From assembly GCF_032854445.1 (NCBI RefSeq), contig NC_088300.1, positions 12,433,191 to 12,497,190 on the forward strand: a DNA stretch of 64,000 nucleotides, written 5' to 3'. A program made the position numbers and the translations under genes. The DNA is from Liolophura sinensis. Lineage: Eukaryota; Mollusca; Polyplacophora; Chitonida; Chitonidae. Positions 13,515 through 26,118 of this stretch are shown one piece after another. Within the stretch, counting starts at the first letter, position 1. Every line of letters starts with the position of its first letter. The notes beneath the pieces were generated by a model. The model was not told the origin of the DNA, made no database searches, and was given only the letters and a program-made list of their open reading frames with translations.

Positions 13515-13624
13515 TTAGTTTATACCTTTGGAAGCAATTCCATTTCCTTGGAATGGACCAGCACACTTTGGGAAGAGTTACATATGGACCTATTGTTGGG
13601 AGACTCTGGTAGCTATTCAGATTC

Positions 13625-14090
13625 TTGTCCTGTGGTTTATCCAAGATTGAGACAAAACATCTCCATTTCCCTCTAGATTTCTCTCATCCTTCGGTCAGCT
13701 GCAATTCTCAATGGAATGATCCGGAAGCATATGCGAAGCAGGGCTGTGTTATCAAGCTATGTAGGGAGCATATCAGATTACCACAGAAGTTTGCTGAACA
13801 ATTTTTGTTGTTCACAAACACTGTTATCCAAGGAAGCAATAATGCATATTACCCTGACCCTCATATGACATGGACATTCCAAATTCCTACAAGATCCTGT
13901 CTCTGTGTTTTCATGTAAATTGTAAGTCTTCCACGGATTGGCAACGCTTGGTGTTTCTCTGTCCGTGTTGTGCTGGGAACTGGTATTTTCATTGCACTGT
14001 GGACTGTGGCTTTCACATTGCAACAATTACTGTGCTGTCAATGGTAAGTTTCTTCAGTATGTTTACAGGCAATGGTGAGAGCAATTAGCA
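13625..14090 (+). other. Unrecognised protein-like open frames
   Basis: A 97-codon frame at 13625-13918 (+) is followed by an overlapping 72-codon frame at 13870-14088. The stretch around N-D-P-E-A-Y-A-K-Q-G looks protein-like, but I recognise no family and the frames do not join cleanly. It might be a worn transposon or gene fragment. Confidence 0.15.
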
Positions 14091-14351
14091 TACATTTTAC
14101 CTCATAATCCACATTTGATCACTTACCCATAAAAACAGACACTGGCACTTCAAGTACTACGTTATCCCATAGTGCTACAAATAAACTGAGTGTAACAGGT
14201 TTTTCCATAATGGCAGTTTTAATTTGCATATTACATTTGAGTATTACATGTGAGTACATCTATCTACAGCTGCAGACGTTGTTCTAAATGGCATCACAGT
14301 ATATAAGGACCATCAAACCATGGTTATAAGGTATGTATTTGTCAACAAATT

Positions 14352-14903
14352 TTGTCCACCTGCAGAAAATGCATTTGTTTGATGGCAGAAACAAATGGCT
14401 CTAAACCTGAAAATCTTCAGAACATAATCTGGAAGTGTACCAAGTTTCATGCTTTTATGATAATAGGCACAGTTCTTTTTGCTTTTTTCACACAGTGCCT
14501 TGACTATAATTTACTGATACTGATGACAGCAAGGGTTATGAGAAACCCAGGAAAATTAACTCAACGGCTGAGGCTTTCAGAAAATGATTGCATCTGCAAC
14601 ACAGAAAAAAGCCATACTTTAGAATATGTCATTTTCTGTTCTTTTTTCTCTCATTTTTTAGAAATTCAGTTTCCACATGCAAACAGCAAAAACATGGAAA
14701 ACAACTCAGCCAAAAATGCACATGTACATCTTCTGTTGACCACCATGTCATTTACCAAGTTTCCCAACAATCCAATGAAAACTGTGGGAACAGCTGCGGA
14801 TGGCAAGAATTGCTTTCCCTTAGCTATAAACTATAATGCATTCAATTTCTTCAAAAATTGTAGTCAACAGGCACCGACAAAGTTGTGGAAGTTTTCTTCT
14901 TAA
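14352..14903 (+). other. Unrecognised 183-codon open frame
   Basis: The longest non-repetitive open frame in the window. It contains a C-I-C-N-T-E…H-T-L-E-Y-V-I-F-C arrangement that faintly resembles the zinc knuckle after some LINE reverse transcriptases, too weak to assign. There are no flanking transposon ends, and no splice sites were chosen. It is either a relic or chance in AT-rich DNA. Confidence 0.2.
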
Positions 14904-15003
14904 AATAATTTAAAAACACATAAATATTTGCCCTTATATGACCTCCAATCATATTTACTGAAATGTAATGGTGTTTGTGACATCAGAAGATGCATGAATG
15001 AAA

Positions 15004-15262
15004 GAAGCCTCCGTGACCAAGGTGGTTTATAGCATGCCAGTGCAGTGCAATGACCCAGGAGCCTCTCACCAATGTGGTTGCTGTAAGTTCAAATCCTACT
15101 CATTGTGGCTTCCTCTTTGGTCTGCCATCAACATGTGGATTGTCATGTGTTTCCCCACAGTCTCTGCCTGGTTTCCTCCCACCAATAATGCTGGCTGTGG
15201 TCGTATAAGTGAAATATTCTTGAGTACAGTGTAAAACACCATTCATACAAATAAATAAAAAA
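15004..15262 (+). mobile_element. SINE copy (family A), nearly full length
   Basis: The tRNA-like head (GCCTCCGTGACC…GGTTTATAGCATGCC), B box (AAGTTCAAATCC), core and 3' end (GAAATATTCTTGAGTACAGT, GTAAAACACCATTC) are in order, followed by a short AAATAAATAAA tail. Moderately diverged. Confidence 0.88.
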
Positions 15263-15489
15263 AATCAGATGTTTGAACCAAGGCCGCTTTCTAAAATCCA
15301 AGAGACAGAAGTCCTGGTATTTTGAGCAAATTATACACTTTCCAGTATTGTGCAGTTCATTCCTGAACAAACATAAGCTAAGAATTGGGTATACACATAT
15401 GAAATATTACAAAAATGTGACACACTCACAACCATGTATTCAATCTGACACCTTTCAGACCCTAAACCATTGAAGTTAGCCTTTAAAGC

Positions 15490-16635
15490 CAAGGCAGCTT
15501 GAAATGGAGAAATGGAGAACTAGAGAAACTGTTAATCTTTGTGAAGTCCTTATTGATCCAACTGAGTATTCCACACAGGTCTCAGATTAACAAACCAAAT
15601 GTGCAGTGATTTAATAAGAGATTTCCTATGTAAAACAGTTAGTTAACAAAAGACTTCACAGCACGTGTAATATCTAGCGCATCTGTTAAACAGATATTAG
15701 AATAATAGTGATGGAAATAACCTGAAGCAAATGCATTTTGACAGCCTTAATATTGAGACTTCACTCGAGTTATTTCATCAGTAGAATCATGCTAACAAAT
15801 GCAGTGAAATGTCAAATACATATCACGTTTCCAGAAAAACATAAGATACATTTTGCAGACATAATACGACAAATACGGTCCTGTATATTTGTGAAATGTT
15901 GCCATTTACCTATAGTGTTCTAAATGTCTTGCTATGCAGGAGAAATTAAAGCTGACAATGATCAATGTGAAGGAACCCTAACTTCCCCTGTATGGTGCGC
16001 ACACCTGCTATATCCTTCCTACCCTACAGACACATACCAAAGTGGATCAAAGTCTGGCTTGTGAATTACTCTGGATAATACCACGGGCTGAGGGGGCAGA
16101 AATACTGATGGGGCATCAACACTAACAAGGTATCAAAGAAACAGTTGGCCTTCCATGTCAACGCACCATCAATAAAATATCAACTGTTTTTTAGAGCTTG
16201 CCTCACTGGTGCTGCTAGTAGTACTGGTCTAGTCTCTGCGGATCAAGCAAATCCTTAAACATGTAACACAACAACAGGTGTTGTTGACACGATGACCTTT
16301 TCAAACAATACCTGTATTGACCAGTTAATGACCAGTTAGTTCATATTACCATGAGCATTGGTTAAATAATAGACAAAGTGGTCTGGCCTCGATTACCCGA
16401 TCCAACTCACAATCACATCAAGGTTGTCACAACGCAAATGGCGGGCAGAATTTTGTTATTTCTCCCTCTCATTTTTTCAAAATGACAAACCATATTATGC
16501 ATTTATATGTATATATGCAAATATATTATATATGCATTTATATGTACCATAATTAAGATCTCTCTTCACAATTTCTGTGAAGTACATGTATGATGTGAAC
16601 AACAAACATCCAGGAGGTTTCCCCCTATGGATCAA
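15490..16635. other. Non-coding stretch
   Basis: No gene recognised. It includes a palindrome-rich TATATGTATATATGCAAATA segment near 16505-16545. Confidence 0.35.
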
Positions 16636-16639
16636 CAAT

Positions 16640-17190
16640 TCTTTCCAGGACATTTTGCCTCATGCATAATTCCCCCTACGGACATTTTGCCTCATGGACA
16701 ATTCCCCCTATGGACATTTTCCCCTTTGGACAATTCCCCCTTTTGACAATTCCCTCCAGGACAGTTTGCTTCATGGACAATTCCCTCCAGGACATTTTGC
16801 TTCATGGACAATTTCCGCTAAGGACATTTTCCCCTTTGGACAATTCCCTCCAGGACATTTTGCCTCATGGAAAATTCCCTCCAAGACATTTTGCTTCATG
16901 GACAATTCCCCCTTTGGACAATTCCCTCCAGGACATTTTGCTTCATTGACAATTCCCTCTTTGGACATTTTCCCCTTTGGACAATTCCCTCCAGGACATT
17001 TTGCTTCATGGACAATTTCCCCTACAGACATTTTCCCCTTTGGACAATTCCCTCCAGGACATTTTGCTTCATGGACAATTTCCCCTACAGACATTTTCCC
17101 CTTTGGACAATTCCCTCCAGGACATTTTGCTTCATAGACAATTCCCCCTTTGGACATTTTCCCCTTTGGACAATTCCCCCCACGTACATG
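16640..17190. repeat. TTCC-rich minisatellite with compound units
   Basis: Tandem array built from GGACAATTCCCTCCAGGACA, TTTTGCTTCAT and GGACATTTTCCCCTTT modules. The commonest compound unit is about 63 bp. Unit lengths are multiples of three, so long frames stay open on both strands (up to 170 codons on +, 128 on -), with simple repeating sequence such as M-D-N-S-L-Q-D-I. I regard these as repeat products and not genes. Confidence 0.9.
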
Positions 17191-17597
17191 TATATAACCA
17201 ATTTATTTATTGTTGTTACACCGCATAGTAGATTTAATTTTAGTTTCACAACATTATTAGGTTTTGCCTCACATTTTTCACAATTAATTTATGAAACTAT
17301 GAAGTTTATACATTTACATGTAATATTGGGATTCTGCATGAGTGCTGATTTCAATGTTTTCTACAAAGTTCTGCTATAACTTGGATTGGTGACACTGGGT
17401 AAGACTGTTTACTACAACTCAACAAGATGACTGGGATCAAAAAAAAACTTGCTTCATCTTCCCAGCATGCTGGACAACACTGCAAAAGATGGCAGCATAC
17501 CAATCTTGACATTTAGTCCATGTTACGCCGCCTAACTTTGTTGATGGAGGTATAAATAAAGGTGTTCATTTCCTCGTTACACATGTATATATTAGTG

Positions 17598-17668
17598 GAA
17601 ATTGTCCCATGAAGGAATGTCTTTACGTTGGATTGTTCAAAGGGGAAAGTGTCTTGCGGGGAAAGTTA
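17598..17668. repeat. Isolated inverted unit of the 16.6-kb minisatellite
   Basis: AATTGTCCCATGAAGGAATG, then TTGTTCAAAGGGGAAAGTGT, is the reverse complement of the array module (ATTTTCCCCTTTGGACAATT plus CATGGACAATT). It lies about 410 bp beyond the end of the array, in the opposite orientation, with ordinary sequence between. Confidence 0.75.
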
Positions 17669-17669
17669 A

Positions 17670-18500
17670 TGCTCTGAACAAGAGGCAGTACCATGTAGTG
17701 ACATCTTCTGTAATAGGTGTCGCCACAATATATGGCTGCAATAATGCTGAAGTGCCGTTAAGTCTAGATTCATTCCTTCTGTCTAAAAGCGTGGATGTTT
17801 TAATACAGCTCGGGATTGGTGAGTATACAATATCTATCAAACACCTGCTAGATTTCATCAACACTGGAATGCTCAGAGAGTCTGTGAGTCTATATACATA
17901 TATCCTATGATTACCACTTAATGTTACACATGTGATGAATAGCTCACTAACACAAGCCAATCTAAATGGTATGTTATAGTTCCAGTATCAACCATATACT
18001 CATGTCAACATAAAATAAACTAAAATCAACACATATGACCAACAACTGGAAACAAACTTGAAAGATTTTCTTTTCATTAACATTCAAAACTTTATCAACT
18101 AAGAAATAAAACTAGAACTTAAAAATTAGGATTGAATGATTACACAAGGTGTTTTGGACATATTCTGCCTGAAATGCATAAAGATATGCACTTTAATTTA
18201 ATATTACACAGCATCTTAATCATCAAAGTGATAACCACAGCAAATGGACTGATATCTTTGTCGCTTTATGTTTACATACAGTTACAGATACAATAAGGTA
18301 AACTAAAAAGAGGCTGTATTTTACTGGTTATGTGTGACCATTAGCTAGCTATCACAATGTCATCACTGCTCTTGTTTTACTCTTTATGCCCTACATCTTT
18401 AATTATATTTACCAACTACCCACATTTCAGTCAGCTGTCATTCAATGCTGAAAGTTATTAGTATTACATAATGCATAAATTTATTTATATATTTGATTCA
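17670..18500. other. AT-rich non-coding stretch
   Basis: No gene, repeat or clear splice-bounded exon was recognised. Confidence 0.35.
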
Positions 18501-18504
18501 TGTT

Positions 18505-18712
18505 TTACACCACAGTAAAGAATATTTCACTTATACCATGGTAGTCAGCTTATTATGTTAGAAGGAAACCAGGAAAACCCATGACTATCTGCAGTTTGTT
18601 AGCAGACCTTCCCATGGACACCCCGAAAATAAAGCCAGCATGAGCTGGACTTGAACTTGCAGCAATTGCACTCAAGGCTCCTGAGTCAAATGTGCTATGC
18701 TAGGACACAAAC
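18505..18712 (-). mobile_element. Old SINE copy (family A)
   Basis: Minus-strand copy: CCAGCATGAGCTGGACTTGA, AGACCTTCCCATGGA and AAAGAATATTTCACTTAT match the element's core and 3' end. About a fifth or more of positions have changed, so it is an old insertion. Confidence 0.8.
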
Positions 18713-18800
18713 CCTTGTTCACAGAGGTCCCCCAAAACCACAGAAGGGAATGCACTTTGTGTAACAAACTTCTTGATTACAAATATTCACAAGATTTTAC

Positions 18801-18892
18801 CTAAAACAGCTAGAGAATGACGTGTTATGTCAAGGGACCTCTGTACTTCATCTGGGTCATGGACATCAATGTCTGTTTCACTCAACCTTTCC
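18801..18892 (-). CDS. Candidate internal exon of minus-strand gene
   Basis: A 92-bp segment between an acceptor (…CTTTATCTGAAG) and a donor (TGTTTTAG|GTAAAA). With a split codon at each end, one frame gives 30 codons beginning E-R-L-S-E-T-D-I-D-V-H-D-P-D-E and ending S-L-A-V-L. An in-frame stop lies directly upstream of the acceptor, so the frame opens only inside the proposed exon. The acid- and polar-rich composition is unlike the surrounding intron. The family is unknown. It may be a downstream exon of the gene whose exons run from 63.3 to 35.0 kb; phase continuity with those was not shown. The opposite strand also has an acceptor-like CTTTCCCTTCAG here, which is a caution. Confidence 0.4.
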
Positions 18893-19699
18893 CTTCAGAT
18901 AAAGCTTTTCTAGTTCAGGTATGGACCACACACAAAAAGTTAAATTCTCAACACTGATATGCAGAGAACATTTCTGCGCTCAGCTCAGCAACAAGGACAC
19001 AGCAACCTCTTCCTGTCTGGCTGGCATGCGGCCGGCTAACACAAACACAGTACAACATCCTGATTGATATGTTTGAGTCACAGTTCACTTCCAGTAATAC
19101 TGTGTCAACCAGTTAGTTGGCGAAATAACCCCAAGGGCCCCATCAATATTAGGCAAGAAGCAGTTGGCTTTCCTCAGAAAAAAGGACCGATGGAATGGCT
19201 TTTCACAGCTGAGCAGTGTCACAGTTTGGATGCTGGAGACCTGAGCTACTGCACAAAAATCACTAGGAGAGAATAAAACTGAAGCAATCATGTCCACGGA
19301 ATTGCTTGTTTGATTGATTAATTGCTTCATTACCCACTTTTTTGCATGGAGAAAACAAGAGTGTTTCATGGTAAACCACTGACCTTTGGCAAGTTACTGA
19401 GACACTTCTCAACGTGACGAACAAAGAATGGAAGACTATTCCAACACCCCTCCAAGCAGTCAGAGTAAGAAAAAAGTTTGGGACTAAGCCTCATAGTTTG
19501 GGCATCAACCCTGTTCATCATCCTCCCCAACCTCTGTCTCTTCGTTACTCATTTCTATGCCAAAACTGGATGTCACATCACTCACTGATCAGCAATCAGG
19601 ACACAGTCCAGACAAATGCAGCAGGATATTTAGATCACATCAATCTTTCTTTGAAATTTTGTTCTCGAAACATGAAGACAAGTAATACCTAAATTTCAT

Positions 19700-19890
19700 T
19701 ATTTATTTATTTATTTCATCAAGAATATTCCACTTATAGGACTGCAGTCAGCATTTTGGTGGGCAGAAACCCAACAGAGCCCCGGGAAACCCACAACCAT
19801 CCGGTTGCTGGCAGACCTTCCCACGTACGGTCGGAGAGGAGGCCAGCGTGAGCTGGACTGGAACTCACAGTGAATGAATTGGTGAGGATC
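19700..19890 (-). mobile_element. SINE copy (family A), 5'-truncated
   Basis: Minus-strand copy beginning at an ATTTATTTATTTATT tail, then TCAAGAATATTCCACTTATA, CCCGGGAAACCCACAACCAT and GCCAGCGTGAGCTGGACTGG. The tRNA-like head is missing or unrecognisable beyond 19890. Confidence 0.85.
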
Positions 19891-21760
19891 CTGTGTAAAA
19901 TACTAAAAGGCAGCCCACAGACTCATGTACTCAGTCACACAATCCTAAAACATAAGCACACTTTATCTAGGCCTATTCCTCTCCTTAAGCTTATGGCCAC
20001 AGTTTGAAGCAAGATTCACAAAAATCTGTTAATAATTTATTGACTTCTTTAAAGAACACAAAAAAACACTCGCAAAAAAGACAAGAGCAAGAAACAAAAA
20101 CATACGTTCTGGCTGGTAAAAAGGGGCATTAACAAAACCAAATGAAATCAATTCACTAAAAAACTGACGAAAAGGCAGCCATGCAGGCCTAAAATACCCC
20201 AGAACTCAAAACAGTAATGATTTACCACACAATGTGAAACAGAATAAAAATCTCAAGGAACAATGAGATAGCCCCACAGAGGATGGCATTGAAACTTGCA
20301 CTGATCTGACTGGCAGAATCAACTGTGAAAATGGTTACCTGATTGCGCAGCCATTATTCCATTTAAATCCTGCGTGCATGTCCCACAAATTAGGAATGTT
20401 CACATTGCTCACATAAAGGATACATTGAATCCTTCTAATCTTCAGCCATGCATAGTTCAATGACAGAAAATGGGACACCCAGAAAATGCTAACACTGGGA
20501 TTCAATCTCGCAGGTCAACAATTAGCAACAAGACATAAATTCTGTGCAAAACTAAATGAGATGAAAAAGCATCCACGTCAGAATTGTTGTAAAATAAATA
20601 CTTGCTCAAAGCCGCATGCTGCACACAACTGAACGTAAATCATGCAAAAAAAGTTACCTCTTGCAGCATAAAATTGTAACAGAAGAACTTTTATGAGATC
20701 ACAAAATCAAGCTACCTCGGCAAAGATCACTCTAGTAATTTAACAGCCAAATGAAACATTTGGCGCTAAACTACATCCATGGTAATAGGTCCGTTTATAT
20801 CGCATAACGAGCCCCCAAAGGGATCGGATTACATGCAGTAGATTGACTTTTGAATTGATGCATCATTCTATCCTCTCAGCTTGACAAACTGAGGTGCAGC
20901 ATGTAAATAACTGTGGTCCTGACAAAATATCCCCTCCTTCCAGGTATCTATCAGAACACGTCCATTCATTGGCTTCCTGTACAACAGCATCAATATGAGC
21001 ACTTAAGGTCAACCTGGACTAATGGTAAACCAACACCAAAACCTCATCATTAAACTGTTTGTTCTTCAAAAAATCCATAAAAAAATTTAAAAAAAAAAGA
21101 GATATTTTTGAAATACCCACAGATGCGGAACGCTGGTAATGTAAAAGAACTGTATTAATGACTTGCTAAGCACAAACAGTGGAAAAACAAGACAGGTTCT
21201 GCAAAAAAAAAACAGTACTCTGAGACACATGTTCGCTGATTCAAACACACCCATGGGAGAAGCATATGTGAATTGAATTCCTATAAGTATAGTAACTGGT
21301 TTCAGGGATGAAAATCAGATCATCCAGAGAAAAACAGGGAGGCCATCTTATGCCCTCCAAACAAAAATAAACTTCAGTAATCTTGGAAAAACTATGCCTA
21401 AAACAGTTTATGCACATGTAAAAATTTAAATTAACACCTATAATACTGAAATACTGTTATTATAACATTTCGCTCTGTAAATTTGCACATGATCATTAAA
21501 CTGAATATAAATGACAATTAAGATATCCCATTTTTGATATCCTTCAATATTTTCCACTAATTTCCCTATAGATTAGGAAATACTTAGAAAAATACCTTTA
21601 TCAGCCACCCTCCTGTGACAACATGAAAATGATATAATTTTCTTAATGCATTTTAATTACTTTATTTAATGGTGCTTATTTTAAAGAATTTGTAGTTGCC
21701 AAAACTAGTGAAGTTAGAATTCTATCTTTTATTTGTTGAAGGTTAACATCACATTCAGGA
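19891..21760. other. AT-rich non-coding stretch
   Basis: No gene recognised. A minus-strand ATGGCTGCGCAATCAG ahead of a GTAACC donor (20339-20354) could be a tiny first coding exon, but nothing supports it further. Confidence 0.35.
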
Positions 21761-21769
21761 TATTATTAC

Positions 21770-21950
21770 TAGCATGATGGTGGTCACGGTTAAGGATGGT
21801 AGAAATCTGCCACCCTTCACAAGATACGTTATACCATATACACCTTCTGACTAGCACATTCCAAGCACTGACAGCTACACATTCAAACACATGGTGGATC
21901 TGTCAAGGGCCAGGCAGATGTAGGGAGCCAGCACTCTAACTATCCAAGTC
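21770..21950 (-). repeat. Possible worn SINE-like segment
   Basis: The minus strand reads TAGTTAGAGTGCTGGCTCCC at one end, which resembles a tRNA A-box region, and has GATGGTGGTCACGG near the other. The B box is unclear. This is a weak match to a tRNA-derived element. Confidence 0.3.
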
Positions 21951-21959
21951 AACAGGGAC

Positions 21960-23390
21960 ACTTTCTTTCTTCTGTTATTCTTCTTTTATCAACTGGGAGC
22001 CAAACAAATCAGATGATTGTTGAATGCAAATTGCATCACAATACACCATGGCATGCAGAGCAGGAATACTGGACAAAGCCAAACTGGCACATCCACGTGT
22101 GCGATACACTACACCCCCGAGGCAATAATGGCTGCTTTTTAAGCCTGTCAGTTTAATAGCACCCATCTCCCAAAATGAAAGTAATGATTTAGCCATAAGG
22201 AGGTAATGGTATGGGTAGTAAAGTTACATGTACAAACTAATTAGACTATTCTCTTACACCGAAAGTCATCTGTAGTGCCATAACTACTAATAAACGTACA
22301 TCAACATTAGATCAAGAGTGAGGGCTGGGTGTACAAAAGGGAAGTGCCTTTCTTAGTCTAATGAACAAACATGCAGCTATTAAAATGTATCTCTTCTGAA
22401 AGAAGGAGAAAGAGTTGTTTTTTTTTATAAACCACTTTTCTGTGGATAATACAATTTTTTCTTTTTACACATAGTTTAATGTGAAATCTAACACCTGAAA
22501 CAAACGACATCCCTGGGTAGACACGGTAGGATACTGTCTTGTAGCTGACACTGACAGATATCATACATCTGAATATGTACAAAGGTTGTACCATAAGTGG
22601 CTCAAATGTTCAGCTGGCATAGCAGAATTAATGTTGGCATCAATGTAGCTGTGCAATGAGGTACAAATGATGATAAACTTAAGGCGATATATGCTTCACA
22701 TAACAAGTTGTTGAAACACAAAACATCAACAATTCACGGAAAGTCGTTTAATCAGGAGATGCACAAAAGCCCCGGTGGACAAAATACCTGTAGCAGTGAT
22801 GGTTTTAACGTCAGAAACCAGAAGAAACAAAACGTGCCTGTTTTGATCTTTCCAAGATGCATGTAACCAAATCAAAATGCTTACCTTACGGCAGACACGT
22901 GTTGATACTGTGAATTGCACTCTGATGACAAATTTTAGATCGAAAACAAAGTCACACTACATGCGGATTCCCGTCAACAAAAACGACATCACGTTTGTTA
23001 GACCTTCGGATATGTTTTGCAGGTTAATTAAGATGACAGGGCTTTTGTCTGCCAGGTTTTCATCTGCAGGTCTTTTGTCCACTGGGGCTTTGGTCCATGG
23101 GGGCGTTTGGATTCATCCTGTCAACGTGATTGTTTCGTCAATGCCATTTTCTCAATAGCTCATTTTAATTGTTCCATTTCCTTAACTAAGAGATGTGACC
23201 AACTAATGCTGTGTTCTTGAATATTAAACACTTTCACAGATTGGCCTAGAGTTTAACGTTGTGGCAATCTGGACAACACATCTTTAATAAATTATAAACT
23301 TCAGCCATGTTTATTTATTTACATGTTTATTTATTTAACTTGCTTCACACATTTCTCAAAAACTTTGCATCAGTTTCATGGGTGGGGAGA
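21960..23390. other. Non-coding stretch
   Basis: No recognised gene. A strong minus-strand donor (CCGTAAG|GTAAGC at 22885) has no matching clear exon. Confidence 0.35.
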
Positions 23391-23404
23391 ATCAGAATGC
23401 CCTA

Positions 23405-23990
23405 AGTAAAGCAGCACCCATTGGGAAGTTACAACCCTTTCCCACATGACATGATATGCACACCTGAGCAGCACCCATTGGAAAGTTACAAACCTTTCCC
23501 ACATGACATGATATGCGCACCTAAGCAGCACCCATTGGGAAGTTACAAACCTTCTCACATGACATGATATGCACACCTAAGCAGCACCCATTGGGAAGTT
23601 ACAAACCTTCTCACATGACATGATATGCGCACCTAAGCAGCACCCATTGGGAAGTCACAAATAACCTTTCCCACATGACATGATATGCACACCTAAGCAG
23701 CACCCATTGGGAAGTTAAAACCCTTTCCCACATGACATGATATGCACACCTAAGCAGCACCCATTGGGAAGTTACAAACCTTCTCACATGACATGATATG
23801 CGCACCTAAGCAGCACCCATTGGGAAGTCACAAATAACCTTTCCCACATGACATGATATGCACACCTGAGCAGCACCCATTGGGAAGTTACTAACAACCT
23901 TCCCACATGACATGATATGCACACCTAAGCAGCATCCATTGGGAAGATACTAACAACCCTTCCCACATGGCATGATATGTGCACCTGATC
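23405..23990. repeat. 57-bp minisatellite, 10 copies
   Basis: Ten tandem copies start near 23411, 23468, 23525, 23581, 23637, 23697, 23754, 23810, 23870 and 23929. The core is GCAGCACCCATTGGGAAGTT, ACAAACC, CACATGACATGATATGCACA. Unit length varies from 56 to 60 bp. Minus-strand frames through it are repeat products. Confidence 0.95.
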
Positions 23991-24059
23991 GGTGTGAGAC
24001 GCCTGATCTACAATAAATATGAGACGTTGTCATCGCTTGTGGTCACCAAGAAGTGAGAG

Positions 24060-24190
24060 AGGAGGAATCTAAAACTTGTGTCAAAGACAGGGACTGAGCC
24101 AGCACCTCTTGTGTCCTAGCTATTGAACAGTTGAAAGGCAAGCACCTGTAACGTGTGTAACCACTAGACCATGGCCTCATCCCTACGTAT
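24060..24190 (-). mobile_element. tRNA-like SINE head, different family
   Basis: The minus strand reads GAGGCCATGGTCTAGTGGTT, then ACACACGTTACAGG and GCTGGCTCAGTCCCTGTCTT. The first part fits a tRNA A-box region and the second a weak B box. No 3' end shared with families A or B was seen. It is not predicted to be a working tRNA. Confidence 0.45.
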
Positions 24191-24199
24191 ACGCTGAAG

Positions 24200-25300
24200 A
24201 ATCACCACAGTGCATGTCAACAGGTGCTCACTGCAACCTGATCTCAATAATAAAGTCACATGTGACCTGAGAATATTACCCCAGCATATGCGAGGTTTCC
24301 TCTCCACTCAAAACTTTGCAAACTCAGTTATTAAACCCCAACGAGGCCTGAGACAACATGCTTATCACATAAATCAACAACAACTTCCAGGGTTTCCCAC
24401 TGAGGCCAGTTAACACCCTCTGAATAAAGACGAAAAGCAGATACAGGAAAGTACCACCTATCGCAGACAGAATTACATGAATTAATTACTATATAAGTAA
24501 CTTATAGGCAAGTCTTAATAGAGGTGGCCAGAAGTGTAGGGATTCTTGACTGATAACAACAAAGTAAGTGAAAAGCAATTTCCTGGCACATTATGCAACA
24601 TGTCTAGCTTGTGTTTACATATATGACAAAGAATGGAAAAATAAGTCTTCATGTGGGATAAATCCAGGTAAAATGTAAGCTACAAATTTCAAGCAAAAAA
24701 AACGATGATAAAACATCATAATTGCTTCAAAACCACCAGAAAATCATTTCTCCTCTGAGCACAATTGGAAATGCACATATGTGTAGGGTAGAATGAAGCT
24801 ATACGCCCTTTTTAAGAACAAAACAGCACAAACAAAAAAACTTCCAGTAGGATTTTAATTCTCACCATGGAAGAAATGGTATGGTTCTCCCATTCATGTT
24901 TACTAGACCCACACAAAATCTCAGAATGGCCTTATATGTTCACTTTACAAATTATCTGTAAGACACATCTAAAAGGTCAGATGAACAGAGGGGGGGGGAG
25001 GGGGGGGGGGGGAGGGGGAATGAATGAAGCATTTGTCCTAGACAGGCTTCTGATGAATGATTTATAGATGGCGTGCTGTGCTGACCAAGTCAGAATTTCA
25101 CAGAGAAACGAAGGCAGACAGGCATAAAAAAGGTACCACATGTTTATGTGAGGGCCGGGAATTAGTTGTATAAAACAGAACGAAGGTTAGATTTGGCCGT
25201 CTTCAGGCACACATACCTACTACAAAGGCAGCACTAGAAAGGATGGATCAGAGAGTATTTAAAATGCGGTTTCCAAGAATGAGGAGAATTGGATATAGGC
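24200..25300. other. Non-coding stretch with a poly-G tract
   Basis: No gene recognised. A G-rich run (about 24992-25017, guanines broken by single A) marks a simple-sequence tract. Confidence 0.35.
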
Positions 25301-25317
25301 TGAAATCGTCCCACATA

Positions 25318-25887
25318 CAAGCTTTATAATGTCTGCCTCATCACATCTCTTACTTTGTCATCTCCTTTCCTCCCTCTCAGACTCTTCTTTATTAGAAACT
25401 GTGCCTGGGCAGACCAAGTAAGAAACTGAGTAACCCATATGTTTGATAAAGTATTTTAGATGTCCAACAAGCTGTCATTTTTGGTCATTATATTCACTAA
25501 AAATGTGGAATAGAACACAGGGAAATAGGCTTGATGAAAATTGCTAAGTGGTCAGGAGATATTAAGTCAATAAGCTTGGCACAAAATATATAACTTAACT
25601 GACTTAAAAAAGTTTGAAAAGTAAGAAATGACCACCCAAAGGCTTTATTACGCCTGCCTCATCAGACCTCCTACTCTGTCATCTTTTTTCCTCCCTCTCA
25701 GACTCTTTTTATATGAGAGACTGTGACTAAACCCAGCAAGTAAGAAACTGACCAACCTCTGTGTTTGATAAAGCTTTTTAAATGTCTAACATGCTGTTAT
25801 ATTTGGTCGTTATATTCACGACAAAAGTGGAATAGAACGCAGAGAAATAGGTTTGATGAAGATTGCTAAACGGTCAAGAGGTATTAA
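25318..25887. repeat. Old direct duplication, two copies of about 250 bp
   Basis: Segment 25318-25568 recurs at 25638-25887 (TTCCTCCCTCTCAGACTCTT, AAGTAAGAAACTGA, TGTTTGATAAAG, GTGGAATAGAAC and others in the same order). The copies are clearly diverged, by eye about one base in six. About 70 bp of unrelated sequence lies between them. Confidence 0.85.
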
Positions 25888-25989
25888 AGAATTAGCGTCC
25901 AGACTGAGCTACTTATCCTGGTTATAAAGACAACCCGATTAAACCGTATGTTACCCAGAGGGCTTCTGAGAATCTTAATAATGGCTTTA

Positions 25990-26030
25990 AATCCACCCCC
26001 CCCCCCCCCCCCAAAAAAAAAAAAAACACA
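25990..26030. repeat. Poly-C / poly-A junction
   Basis: A run of about 17 C followed directly by about 13 A. It is a simple-sequence tract prone to length error in assembly. Confidence 0.8.
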
Positions 26031-26118
26031 TTTATTGCTGCCTGCCCCACGGTACAACTCAGAGGGTGACATCCTAGATGGCCGCTCCAAGTCTAGCTGG
26101 CCTATATAACCCGGGAAT

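Noticed and set aside
14115-14268. Minus-strand segment ending T-V-type codons before GG|GTAAGT
   Set aside because: The donor is good and about 45 codons are open, but the acceptor is poor and it cannot be phased to other exons.
16662-17379. Open frames of 83-170 codons on + and 128 on -
   Set aside because: They lie in a minisatellite with units in multiples of three, and all frames repeat the same short peptide pattern.
20339-20354. Possible first coding exon M-A-A-Q-S before a GTAACC donor on the minus strand
   Set aside because: Sixteen bases with no promoter, neighbour or transcript evidence; expected by chance in a window of this size.
22885-22921. Minus-strand exon ending at CCGTAAG|GTAAGC
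   Set aside because: The donor is strong but no convincing acceptor or long open frame accompanies it.
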